This document shows positions 1 through 9,021 of a stretch of 12,399 nucleotides of DNA, piece by piece. The position numbers and the translations under genes were made by a program. The stretch spans positions 12,281 through 24,679 of the forward strand of contig NWUY0300008169.1 of NCBI GenBank assembly GCA_004151065.3, given 5' to 3'. This DNA is from Larix sibirica. Lineage: Eukaryota; Streptophyta; Pinopsida; Pinales; Pinaceae. Under the pieces are notes generated by a model. It was not told the DNA's origin. It was given only the letters and a program-made list of their open reading frames with translations, and searched no databases. Position 1 is the stretch's first letter. Each line of letters starts with the position of its first letter.

Positions 1-2452
1 GAAATGAGAACATCCAAATACATCAAAGTTGATCAGATCAGTCTTTAATGTTGAAACTTTAGAAAAAAAATGATCCTGAAAGGATGACAAAAGCATATTT
101 TCTCTCGACATTTACACAATTCAAAGAAGGTGAGCAATAGATAAATGAAAATAGAGTACCTGAATGGATAGACGCATATATTAAGATCAAAGAAATAGAT
201 ATATCTAATGGCGACATATCCAATATGGCTAAGATAGGATATTATTGGAATGAAGAACAAACAAAGTATATTACAAACTTATTAAAAGAATTCCAAGATG
301 TCTTTGCACGAGATTATAAAAATCTGAAAGGACTTGTCCAGTAAATGGGAGAAATGAAGACCGACATCAAACCAGATGAAAAAAAATCAAGAAGATACCA
401 TACAAGCTCGTGCATAAATACAAAGAAATAGTCAAGAAAGAAATAGACAACATGCTTGCCACCGGAATTATCTATCCCATTGATCAATCAGAGTGAGAAA
501 TCCCAGTGGTCGTCCATCCTAAGAAGCACGACCCGACACGACTGTGAATATGTGTCGAACTCAACAAGGTAACACTTACATATCCATTTTCGACACCATT
601 TGCTAATGAAAATATTAATGAATTTGCAGGACATGAATGTTATTCGTTCACGGACGGTTTTTCCGTGTATAATCAAGTACCTATTGCCAAAGAAGATAAA
701 AAAAGACTACATTTGTTTGAGAATTTGGATCATTTGTATATAAAGTAATTCCATTTGGATTGAATAATGCACCAGTTGTGTTCTCCCGAGTAATTGTCAA
801 ATATTTCCAAGAATCTATCTACAGAACCATGGCCCTATATTTCGATGATTAGACGATCTATTATATGTTGAGGGACCATTGCAAATGGCTAAGACTTATG
901 TTAGAAAGATGTCGACAGATATAATTGTCACTGAATATCAAGAAATGTATATTTGCCACTCCAATAGGAATCCTACTTGGACATGCCGTATGTAAAGAAG
1001 GTATAAAAGTCGACTCTGTGAAAATTAAAGTAATTCTCAACCTGGAACCTCCAGTTAACTCCAAACAAGTTAGAGTGTTTCTAGGACATACAAGATATTA
1101 CCGAAAATTTATCCATCACTACTCCGACATGAAATATCCGTTAGAAGAGTTGTTCAAAGAAGATCAAGACTACCAGTGGCCATACGAATGCGCTACATCA
1201 TTCGACATTTTAAAAAGAAAACTAGTCGAAGCTCCCATCTTAAGATTTCCAAACTGGTCGATCAAATTTCATGTAAATATTGATTCTTCTGGAATAGCAA
1301 TCGGAATAATCCTGACTCAACCTGGAGATGATGGAATAGATTACCCTAATGCCTATAGTAGGAGAAAACTAAATAATGTTGAAAGGAACTATTTGACAAC
1401 TGAGAGAGAAGCACTAGGAATGGTATTTGCACTCCAGAAATACCGACATTATCTACTCATCAATACTTTTTTGTTCTATACATATCATCAAGCCCTAAAA
1501 TACTTAGTTAATAAACCACTACACCACAGAAGAATCTATCGATGGTTACTGTTATTCCAAGAATTTGAGTTTGAAGTTATAGTTGGACTAGGTAAAACAA
1601 ATTTCGGACCCAACCACTTTTCGAGGATAGACACATGAGAAGAACCAACTGGAATTGAGGATGATTTACCCGACGCTCAATTATTTAGAATTGAATCTAT
1701 TCCATCTAACTTAGCAGATATTTCTCAGTTCCTAGAAGAAGGACAATCTCCAAAAGGATTGCATGAAAAGAAAAAGAAGATTTTATCAATGAAAGTTGTG
1801 CCATATACTATAATAAATGGATTTCTCTATAAACTGGGATCAGATGATGTGCTACAACGATGTGTTCTCGACCATGAAAGACAAAGTATAATTAATGGAG
1901 CACATAATGGAACATCAAGTGGACATTTTCAAGCCGAAATGACAGCGAGAAAAATTTAGCAGTCAGGATTATGGTGGCCGACAATCCACAAAGATTGTCG
2001 ATAATTTGTGAATAAATGCGACATATGTCAATGACTTGGCCGACCATTGCCAAGTACTGAAATGCCGTTAATATCAGTAAATCCAAGCCTAAATTTTGAA
2101 ATCTAGGGAATCGACTTCATAGGTCCATTTCTGACACTTGGTTGACAAACAAGAGCAAGATATATCATTACTGCAGTCAAGTATGTTACTAAATGGGTAG
2201 AAGAAGAACTTGCCGAGACTTGATCAAGTGAGATAGATGCCAAATTAATCTATGAGAACATTATCACAAGATTTGGATTCCCACTCACCTTGATTAGTGA
2301 CCAAGGGACCCACTTCATCAACAAAACAATTTCCATATTAAAGAAAGAATTTTTAATCGAGCATAGAAGGAGCACAACATATCACCCTAAGTCTAATGGC
2401 ACAATAGAAGCATTCAATAAAACACTAACTACAGGATTGACTAAAATGTGCA
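1..2452 (+). repeat. Long direct repeat, copy A
   Basis: Matches 4106-6557 base for base at an offset of 4105 apart from three substitutions seen by eye: G1256/A5361, C1259/T5364 and A2389/C6494. It ends at a single N (2453), after which the two copies share nothing. It may extend left of the window. The A8 runs, stops and frame changes are the same in both copies. Confidence 0.97.
84..2452 (+). pseudogene. Ty3/gypsy pol remnant, copy A (RT, RNase H, truncated integrase)
   Basis: Would encode RT, RNase H and IN for replication of the element. The frame starting at 84 gives the pre-RT linker (QDVFARDYKNLKG around 280-330). It changes at the A8 run 379-386 to the RT core (FTDGFS, catalytic Asp at 653-655) and again at the A7 run 698-704 to the frame that stays open to the end: PFGLNNAP, then YFDD at 838-849. 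RNase H begins near 1261 (Asp at 1282-1284), but its later Asp in the usual TDHQALKYL motif is Tyr at 1483-1485. Integrase has both His and both Cys of the HHCC finger, Asp at 2113-2115 and Asp 2299-2301/Glu 2407-2409, exactly 35 residues apart. In-frame stops start at 138, 342, 494, 545, 718, 850, 922, 1636, 1957, 2002, 2032, 2104, 2143 and 2221. Several sit where Trp, Arg or Gln is usual (after YFDD, for example). The expected FRK of the RT motif before LNKVTL is missing. The integrase is cut at the N. Confidence 0.93.
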
Positions 2453-2453
2453 N
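2453..2453. other. Single ambiguous base at the repeat breakpoint
   Basis: The only N in the window. The left side reads as integrase identical to copy B up to 2452. The right side is unrelated gag-tail sequence. It is therefore either an unresolved base in a real duplication junction or the scar of a contig join. Confidence 0.95.
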
Positions 2454-2486
2454 TGGTGCTGATAATCCACAAATTAGCAAAATAAA

Positions 2487-3169
2487 AGTAAATATGACTA
2501 TCCTAATCCAATTGAATAGAAGCACTTATATAATAATGCTACAATATTTTTTCAAGAATTAGCATCCCAAGAAGACAATGACAAATCTCAATAAATAAAT
2601 ATTAGAGAACTCGTCAATTTAATAACCAAGGAAGAAGATGTCGCAAAGTTTATAGATCTAATGCACAACATTAAAAGTAAATCTGTTGAAGACAAACAAA
2701 CTAAAAATGTCTGTCGACTAAGTCAAAGAGATAAAAATGATGCAGACCCAGTTGTCGAATTATAAATTGAAGGATACTCTGTTCGACAAGTCGTCCTCGA
2801 CTTCGCATCACAAGCAAATATCATGACTCGAGACACTTAGGAACATCTTGATTGACCACAACTACATGAGTCGGGAATCTATCTAAAATTAGCCGACCAA
2901 GGACTGATTGAACCAATTAGGGTATGGAAAAATGTCAACACGTCCATCAAGGGTATAACAACACGAGTTGACTTTCAAATTATTGACCCAAAAGAAGGTT
3001 CAGTTTCCTTTCCTGCCCTAGTTGGCTGACCATGGGGAAGAAAAATGAAATATTCAATATCACTTGACAAAGATAGAATAAAACTCAAATGAAGTGGGAA
3101 GAAAGTGATTGTGCCAATTCACCCATCACAAGGAAATCCCTAGATAGAACCTATCGATGACGACATGGC
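2487..3169 (+). pseudogene. Gag C-terminal tail and aspartic protease remnant (element 1)
   Basis: Retropepsin-type protease that would cleave the element's polyprotein. The frame with codons starting at 2493 gives a gag-tail segment (KHLYNNATIFFQELASQED around 2520-2575), then a Lys/Glu-rich spacer, then the protease: VVLDFASQANIM with the active-site Asp at 2799-2801. The motif is D-F-A-S where plant relatives usually have D-F-G-S, so the flap-side Gly is Ala. Downstream the frame continues with ESGIYLKLADQGLIEP and FPALVG, the C-terminal half of the same domain. In-frame stops start at 2517, 2592, 2763, 2838, 2853, 3027, 3090 and 3141, the densest decay in element 1. The frame changes near 3165, not in an A run, into the linker. 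The 5' part of the expected gag is absent because the junction at 2453 lies just upstream. Confidence 0.82.
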
Positions 3170-3400
3170 ATTCGTCAATTATATCAAGTAACAAACAATG
3201 AAGACTATACTAAGCTTAACGCACAAGGAGAGATCCACCTCGAAAACCCTTCATCATTCGGATATAATTCAAATGCTGAACTCTACGACTGGAAAATGGA
3301 GAATTATGAATTACAAGCACGAGAATGTTGGACGATTGAAGTTATCCCCAAAAAGAAAATCCAACACTATTTTTCTGTCTCTGTCATTCCAAAGTTTTTC
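3170..3400 (+). pseudogene. Post-protease linker of element 1
   Basis: Acidic linker without a recognised fold, in the frame with codons starting at 3170: IRQLYQVTNNEDYTKLN, then a Ser/Tyr/Asp-rich part (SSFGYNSNAELYDW, about 3254-3295) and ELQARECWTIEVIP. It follows directly from the protease after a single frame change and contains no stop. A segment like this would be expected to lead towards RT, yet here it leads without a frame change into a gag-like region. The exact end of the linker cannot be set; it may lie anywhere from about 3340 to 3480. Confidence 0.6.
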
Positions 3401-4109
3401 GAAATAAAAATCAAAGAATATCCGACACTCGCATCGGTGAGAAATGAGGTGTCGGGTGTTCCACCGTTGAGATACAAAGAACGAGAATCATCCTCATCCC
3501 ATGTCGAGGAAGTATCAAAGAATATAGAAGAACAAGGTTGACTTCAGAGTTTCGTCAAAACCTTCATAGGTCAAGCTGCACGATGGTGGGATACACATCA
3601 ATCAAGACTTCAGACTTGGACTACAACATTGACATACTTTGTTGATAGGTTCGGAGGAAGAAAACTCACGGACCAAGAAAATATTTCATTTTTCACACAA
3701 GGCCAAGATCCTAGAAAGCATATCGACAACTGCGAAAAAAGAATGGAAAATATTAGTCTACAAAGACGAAAGATCATGGGCACACCCTTTTCCAAGTACA
3801 CTCAACGATTTACCAAACAAGTGGTATAAAATGAAAGAAGTAAGAGGAGAAACATTTATTTGGAAAGAATTGAGAGAAAATTTCATCAAATATTTTACAT
3901 TTTCTCTGCAGGACGATCTATTAATAGAAGTAAGCAATCAAGTGAAAATTTTCCTACAACCAACAAGAAGCAAAATATCATCAGAAAATCAACAACGACT
4001 TGACCAACAAGTTGTTGCATGTAACAATATCAAGTCGACCCAACTTCAGCACTCGACAAGAATGCAAATGGAAACAAACAAAATAGAAGGGAAAAGTTTC
4101 CAATGGAAA
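3401..4109 (+). pseudogene. Gag/capsid-like region between protease and RT (element 1)
   Basis: Resembles the Ty3/gypsy gag (capsid) domain that forms the particle. Two capsid-like motifs stand in series. The first is GQAARWWDTHQSRLQTW (Trp-Trp at 3584-3589), followed by YFVDRFGG. The second comes after a frame change in the A6 run 3735-3740: LNDLPNKWYKM (Trp-Tyr at 3822-3827), then FIWKELRENFIKYFTF. The linking stretch GQDPRKHIDNCEKEW matches the usual start of a gag domain, so the first motif may be the tail of one gag unit and the second a fuller unit. Only one in-frame stop occurs (TGA at 3539-3541, probably a former Trp). No CCHC zinc knuckle is seen. Beyond 4109 the frame meets TGA at 4110 and passes, via the A8 run 4168-4175, into the pre-RT linker of copy B. 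Confidence 0.72.
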
Positions 4110-6557
4110 TGAGAACATCCAAATACATCAAAGTTGATCAGATCAGTCTTTAATGTTGAAACTTTAGAAAAAAAATGATCCTGAAAGGATGACAAAAGCA
4201 TATTTTCTCTCGACATTTACACAATTCAAAGAAGGTGAGCAATAGATAAATGAAAATAGAGTACCTGAATGGATAGACGCATATATTAAGATCAAAGAAA
4301 TAGATATATCTAATGGCGACATATCCAATATGGCTAAGATAGGATATTATTGGAATGAAGAACAAACAAAGTATATTACAAACTTATTAAAAGAATTCCA
4401 AGATGTCTTTGCACGAGATTATAAAAATCTGAAAGGACTTGTCCAGTAAATGGGAGAAATGAAGACCGACATCAAACCAGATGAAAAAAAATCAAGAAGA
4501 TACCATACAAGCTCGTGCATAAATACAAAGAAATAGTCAAGAAAGAAATAGACAACATGCTTGCCACCGGAATTATCTATCCCATTGATCAATCAGAGTG
4601 AGAAATCCCAGTGGTCGTCCATCCTAAGAAGCACGACCCGACACGACTGTGAATATGTGTCGAACTCAACAAGGTAACACTTACATATCCATTTTCGACA
4701 CCATTTGCTAATGAAAATATTAATGAATTTGCAGGACATGAATGTTATTCGTTCACGGACGGTTTTTCCGTGTATAATCAAGTACCTATTGCCAAAGAAG
4801 ATAAAAAAAGACTACATTTGTTTGAGAATTTGGATCATTTGTATATAAAGTAATTCCATTTGGATTGAATAATGCACCAGTTGTGTTCTCCCGAGTAATT
4901 GTCAAATATTTCCAAGAATCTATCTACAGAACCATGGCCCTATATTTCGATGATTAGACGATCTATTATATGTTGAGGGACCATTGCAAATGGCTAAGAC
5001 TTATGTTAGAAAGATGTCGACAGATATAATTGTCACTGAATATCAAGAAATGTATATTTGCCACTCCAATAGGAATCCTACTTGGACATGCCGTATGTAA
5101 AGAAGGTATAAAAGTCGACTCTGTGAAAATTAAAGTAATTCTCAACCTGGAACCTCCAGTTAACTCCAAACAAGTTAGAGTGTTTCTAGGACATACAAGA
5201 TATTACCGAAAATTTATCCATCACTACTCCGACATGAAATATCCGTTAGAAGAGTTGTTCAAAGAAGATCAAGACTACCAGTGGCCATACGAATGCGCTA
5301 CATCATTCGACATTTTAAAAAGAAAACTAGTCGAAGCTCCCATCTTAAGATTTCCAAACTAGTTGATCAAATTTCATGTAAATATTGATTCTTCTGGAAT
5401 AGCAATCGGAATAATCCTGACTCAACCTGGAGATGATGGAATAGATTACCCTAATGCCTATAGTAGGAGAAAACTAAATAATGTTGAAAGGAACTATTTG
5501 ACAACTGAGAGAGAAGCACTAGGAATGGTATTTGCACTCCAGAAATACCGACATTATCTACTCATCAATACTTTTTTGTTCTATACATATCATCAAGCCC
5601 TAAAATACTTAGTTAATAAACCACTACACCACAGAAGAATCTATCGATGGTTACTGTTATTCCAAGAATTTGAGTTTGAAGTTATAGTTGGACTAGGTAA
5701 AACAAATTTCGGACCCAACCACTTTTCGAGGATAGACACATGAGAAGAACCAACTGGAATTGAGGATGATTTACCCGACGCTCAATTATTTAGAATTGAA
5801 TCTATTCCATCTAACTTAGCAGATATTTCTCAGTTCCTAGAAGAAGGACAATCTCCAAAAGGATTGCATGAAAAGAAAAAGAAGATTTTATCAATGAAAG
5901 TTGTGCCATATACTATAATAAATGGATTTCTCTATAAACTGGGATCAGATGATGTGCTACAACGATGTGTTCTCGACCATGAAAGACAAAGTATAATTAA
6001 TGGAGCACATAATGGAACATCAAGTGGACATTTTCAAGCCGAAATGACAGCGAGAAAAATTTAGCAGTCAGGATTATGGTGGCCGACAATCCACAAAGAT
6101 TGTCGATAATTTGTGAATAAATGCGACATATGTCAATGACTTGGCCGACCATTGCCAAGTACTGAAATGCCGTTAATATCAGTAAATCCAAGCCTAAATT
6201 TTGAAATCTAGGGAATCGACTTCATAGGTCCATTTCTGACACTTGGTTGACAAACAAGAGCAAGATATATCATTACTGCAGTCAAGTATGTTACTAAATG
6301 GGTAGAAGAAGAACTTGCCGAGACTTGATCAAGTGAGATAGATGCCAAATTAATCTATGAGAACATTATCACAAGATTTGGATTCCCACTCACCTTGATT
6401 AGTGACCAAGGGACCCACTTCATCAACAAAACAATTTCCATATTAAAGAAAGAATTTTTAATCGAGCATAGAAGGAGCACAACATATCACCCTCAGTCTA
6501 ATGGCACAATAGAAGCATTCAATAAAACACTAACTACAGGATTGACTAAAATGTGCA
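4106..6557 (+). repeat. Long direct repeat, copy B
   Basis: Second copy of 1-2452. Unlike copy A it continues without a break into the rest of integrase, so B is in its native downstream context and A is the copy interrupted at its right end. The implied tandem unit is about 4105 bases (2454-6557), made of PR, linker, gag-like region and most of pol. Confidence 0.97.
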
Positions 6558-7063
6558 ATATCGACAAGGATGACTGGGACGAGAAAAAACCTTCAGTACT
6601 ATGGGCGTATAGAAAAACATACAAAATATCGACAGGTCAGACTCCATTTAAACTTGTATATGGACAAGAAGAAGTCGTTCCCCTACATTCTCGACAACAA
6701 GTGCCAGTGATTGCATAAATACTACATATTGATATCGAACAGGAGACAAAAGAAATATTTTCTCAACTGTCGAAACTTGAAGAACATCGACAGATAGCAA
6801 TCCATCATCAATAAATCCAAAAGCAGCAATAGAAAGCTTGGCATGACCAAAACATAAAGAACAAAAATATATTAGTTGGAAATATAGCCCTGCTTTATGA
6901 TAGCCAAATCAAAGGGAAGCCTAAAAATATACACACTACATGGATGGGTCCCTATTTTATCGAATAAATCCACGCTGATGGAGCAGTTCGACTGAAAACA
7001 CTACAAGGGGGAGTATTCCGAAAACTTGGCAATGGCACCCGACTAAAATGCTGCAAAGCATGA
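4189..7063 (+). pseudogene. Ty3/gypsy pol remnant, copy B (RT, RNase H, full-length integrase)
   Basis: Same gene as copy A but with its true 3' end. RT Asp is at 4758-4760 and YFDD at 4943-4954. RNase H starts near 5366, with the same Asp-to-Tyr change at 5588-5590. Integrase catalytic residues are Asp 6218-6220, Asp 6404-6406 and Glu 6512-6514, the last pair in D35E spacing, followed by a normal YHPQSNG. Beyond the repeat come DDWDEKKPSVLWAYRKT and TGQTPFKLVYGQEEVVPL, then a Gln-rich helix and the GPYF motif at 6947-6958, ending at TGA 7061-7063. Stops include the 14 of copy A (offset 4105), a private TAG at 5361-5363 replacing the Trp of copy A, and 6716, 6812, 6830 and 6965. No chromodomain follows GPY/F. 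It is inactive; a DNA-level relic only. Confidence 0.94.
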
Positions 7064-7084
7064 AAAAATGGGGGGGGAGAGAAG
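7063..7084 (+). promoter_or_regulatory. Polypurine tract (plus-strand primer site)
   Basis: Right after the pol stop comes an A run, one T, then eight G (7070-7077) and AGAGAAG. A purine tract at this place, between IN and the 3' LTR, primes plus-strand DNA synthesis in LTR retrotransposons. The LTR would be expected to begin a few bases later, but the bases after it (TTAGTT) are not the usual TG start. Confidence 0.8.
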
Positions 7085-7115
7085 TTAGTTATAAATAAAT
7101 TTTAGCAATATAAAT

Positions 7116-7145
7116 AATCATCCAGGACAAGTGCATTGGATGATT
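7116..7145. repeat. 9-bp inverted repeat just after the polypurine tract
   Basis: AATCATCCA at 7116-7124 pairs perfectly with TGGATGATT at 7137-7145 around a 12-base loop. It sits about 32 bases past the tract, near the expected LTR start. Function unknown; could be chance in AT-rich DNA. Confidence 0.5.
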
Positions 7146-7661
7146 TCATCATGACAAGAGCTTGGAGAGACAACCCCCACAAGGGAAATACAAGAAGCCA
7201 CACAAGTAGAAGATCGTCAGAAACCAAGCAACAACATCTGAAGCATGACCGTCGAAGCGAAAAATTATAGACAAAGTGGAACAAGTCCACAAGAAAATAT
7301 CAAACAAGATGCTTGACCTATCCTACATGAAGCCAACCAACACAGCACCAACAAACGGGAAAAACTAAATACAAGTCATCAAACTCGACATAAGGAGCAA
7401 AGAAGTCGGTATGCTATGGACGAAGCCTCGACCAACTGTCATTCAAGAAACTAAGTACAACAGTCGTCAATGGTTCCAGATTGAAGCGCTATAAGTCTTA
7501 GGTTGGATACGACATCAATCGAATGGTTGTATCATCATTTGGTCGACCGTTGTGCCCCATAAACTAAGTACTATACACTAGCAATAGTTTGGACCATAAA
7601 ACATGAAGACAAATCCAATATGCAATAGGGAATATATTCAACACTAAATACCAACAATACG

Positions 7662-7696
7662 TCGATTGATTCATCATCATCACTAGATCGATTGAT
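7662..7696. repeat. 9-bp direct repeat TCGATTGAT in U3
   Basis: Two copies, at 7662-7670 and 7688-7696, on either side of a CATCATCATCAC stretch. A pair upstream of a promoter could be a transcription factor site, but the sequence gives no proof. Confidence 0.4.
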
Positions 7697-7981
7697 CGTG
7701 ACAACTCACATACATATTGTATCCTAAAGCATGATTAGAATATTTTCTTCACGGGAGTTATACAAGCCATCATTCACCATTAGTGTTTCCAGAGTCGTCG
7801 ACACTTTAGATATCATCATTTAAAATAACTCCATGTCAGCATACAACTCACTTTCAAGGAATCGATCTAATCGATACACGTACGATTACTCCAGCAAATC
7901 TATAGTCGCTACATGTGATATATATGACCACCATCCCACCATGCTTTGACAATTTTCACTTCCCCATCTGTCTCATCCCTG

Positions 7982-8024
7982 CCAATTCACCACTTCACTG
8001 GCCATTCACAACTTTCACTATAAA
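7982..8024 (+). promoter_or_regulatory. Predicted LTR core promoter (CCAAT and TATAAA)
   Basis: CCAAT at 7982-7986 and TATAAA at 8019-8024 (in CACTATAAAGG), 37 bases apart start to start. A TATA box in this context predicts RNA start about 25-30 bases on, near 8050 in the ATCACACTGAAA stretch. This is the only well-formed TATA in the first 940 bases of the putative LTR. Confidence 0.6.
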
Positions 8025-8160
8025 GGGTTGTCCCTACCCCATATAGCATCACACTGAAATATTCGGTAAGCCATTGCATTATTCTTCACCACCTTTGTTT
8101 CTTTTCCTTTGTTTTTCTATCATAAATACTTGAATTTTATGGTCGTTCCCCAATTCTTTT

Positions 8161-8229
8161 CATGATATATGAGAATTTCGACATTTTTCTCCTAACAAAT
8201 CCTCTCCACCCCATGATATATGAGAATTT
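8161..8229. repeat. 18-bp direct repeat CATGATATATGAGAATTT
   Basis: Exact copies at 8161-8178 and 8212-8229, 51 bases apart, downstream of the predicted RNA start. The sequences following the two copies differ. Could be the scar of a local duplication. Confidence 0.85.
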
Positions 8230-8692
8230 AAATCACTCTACAAGTCCCAATACCAAGATTTTTTATTATCTTCCTTGCCACCAATCACATCCTCGTATTT
8301 TCCCTTCCCATAGCCGATTGATTTGCAAACTGGAATGGACGTGGGAAGATTAGCAGTACAAGTAACTGTTTTCTTGGATGATTTCTTCTCTAAAACAACA
8401 TGCGACTCTTTTGTCGATCTTCCACATGATTGCAGAGTCATTAGATGGTTTTCAGTACCATATCATGTTGTCGGATTCTTCTATCTACATGGGTGTGTTT
8501 CCAGTCATAACTTGATGACCCAGTTCCATCCATGGTAGTAGTCTGTATCAGTTCAGATTCATCAACTGTTTACACTTAGTTCGCACAAGACAAGAAGCAG
8601 AAAATTTCATATGTTCATCTAGCCAAGTTACTTTATGATTTATTTGGGACGAAGAAAGGTTTTGTTTGTGTGGGAGATGTTGGAGGAGCTTA

Positions 8693-8789
8693 AGTCGGTC
8701 GCCCGACTAGGTCCTCCGTTCGACCACTTTGTAGAACATGTCAAACCGTTGTGTCGTTCATTACATGTCGAGTCGGTTATTCAACCGAC
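8693..8789. repeat. Two short hairpins in the R-U5 part of the LTR
   Basis: AGTCGG/CCGACT (8693-8698 with 8703-8708, 4-base loop) and GTCGGTT/AACCGAC (8772-8778 with 8783-8789, 4-base loop). Both stems carry the same GTCGG core, so they may be related. Hairpins in R-U5 of LTR elements sometimes serve polyadenylation or strand transfer; that is only a possibility here. Confidence 0.5.
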
Positions 8790-8808
8790 AGGTCGTTATG
8801 CAACTATC

Positions 8809-8834
8809 TATAAAGTATATATATATATATATAT
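8809..8834. repeat. AT microsatellite beside a second TATA-like sequence
   Basis: TATAAAG at 8809-8815 is followed by 19 bases of alternating T and A (8816-8834). Simple-sequence growth next to a TATA motif; no downstream gene supports a promoter role. Confidence 0.7.
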
Positions 8835-9021
8835 GCTGGAGAGCCAGATACATGAAGCACTGAGACATTGTAACCCACTTCTCTACTTATTCTGAGTAAT
8901 ATAAAGACTTGTTGGTTCTTCCACCATTACTTATATTTTGTTCATATCTATATATTTACTTGCTTATTTTATAACATGTATTGCTGGTAACTATGCAATC
9001 CACTTAACTACAACAACATAG

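Larger units (their letters stand above)
1..9000 (+). mobile_element. Degenerate Ty3/gypsy LTR retrotransposon (element 1), internally duplicated
   Basis: A single family accounts for this stretch: gag-like, PR, RT, RH and IN coding remnants, then a polypurine tract, then a long non-coding 3' LTR-like region. The pol part occurs twice (from 1 and from 4106). Ty3/gypsy rather than Ty1/copia is shown by the order RT-RH-IN. The element is not autonomous: every coding part has stops or frame changes, the RNase H lacks a catalytic Asp, and no 5' LTR or primer binding site lies in the window. The right limit near 9000 is approximate because no clear TG...CA ends or target-site duplication were found. 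The left limit is only the window edge. Confidence 0.85.
7085..9000 (+). repeat. Putative 3' LTR of element 1 (non-coding)
   Basis: About 1.9 kb with no credible coding sequence, between a polypurine tract and element 2. It holds a CCAAT (7982-7986) and a TATA box (8019-8024) in promoter order, which would make the part upstream of about 8050 U3 and the rest R-U5. It also holds short direct repeats, small hairpins and an AT microsatellite. Both ends are uncertain: no 5' LTR is in the window to compare with, and terminal TG...CA were not found with confidence. Part of the right end may belong to element 2 or to flanking DNA. Confidence 0.6.

Noticed and set aside
63-704. Programmed ribosomal frameshift at A8/A7 runs
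   Set aside because: Required shifts differ in direction between runs and occur inside domains rather than at the gag-pol border.
45-1064. Minus-strand open frames at 45-260, 488-676 and 861-1064 (and their copies at 4150-5169)
   Set aside because: They are antisense shadows of the RT frames, with no domain or promoter; their repetition only reflects the direct repeat.
84-7063. Stop-codon reassignment, since conserved domains run through many stops
   Set aside because: TAA, TAG and TGA all interrupt and replace different residues, and frame changes are present too; ordinary pseudogene decay explains it.
7102-7290. 62-codon minus-strand open frame
   Set aside because: Lies at the start of the putative LTR, with a hydrophobic but otherwise featureless product and no supporting context.
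8162-8538. Overlapping open frames on both strands in 8162-8538
   Set aside because: Short, mutually overlapping, low complexity in part, and without family features; treated as chance frames in the LTR.
8693-8789. Hairpins as bacterial-type terminators or CRISPR repeats
   Set aside because: No T tract, no regular spacing and a plant retrotransposon context.
8635-8895. 86-codon + strand open frame in the LTR
   Set aside because: It includes the AT microsatellite (Tyr-Ile repeats), has no recognisable motif and lies in a region with hairpins and no coding context.
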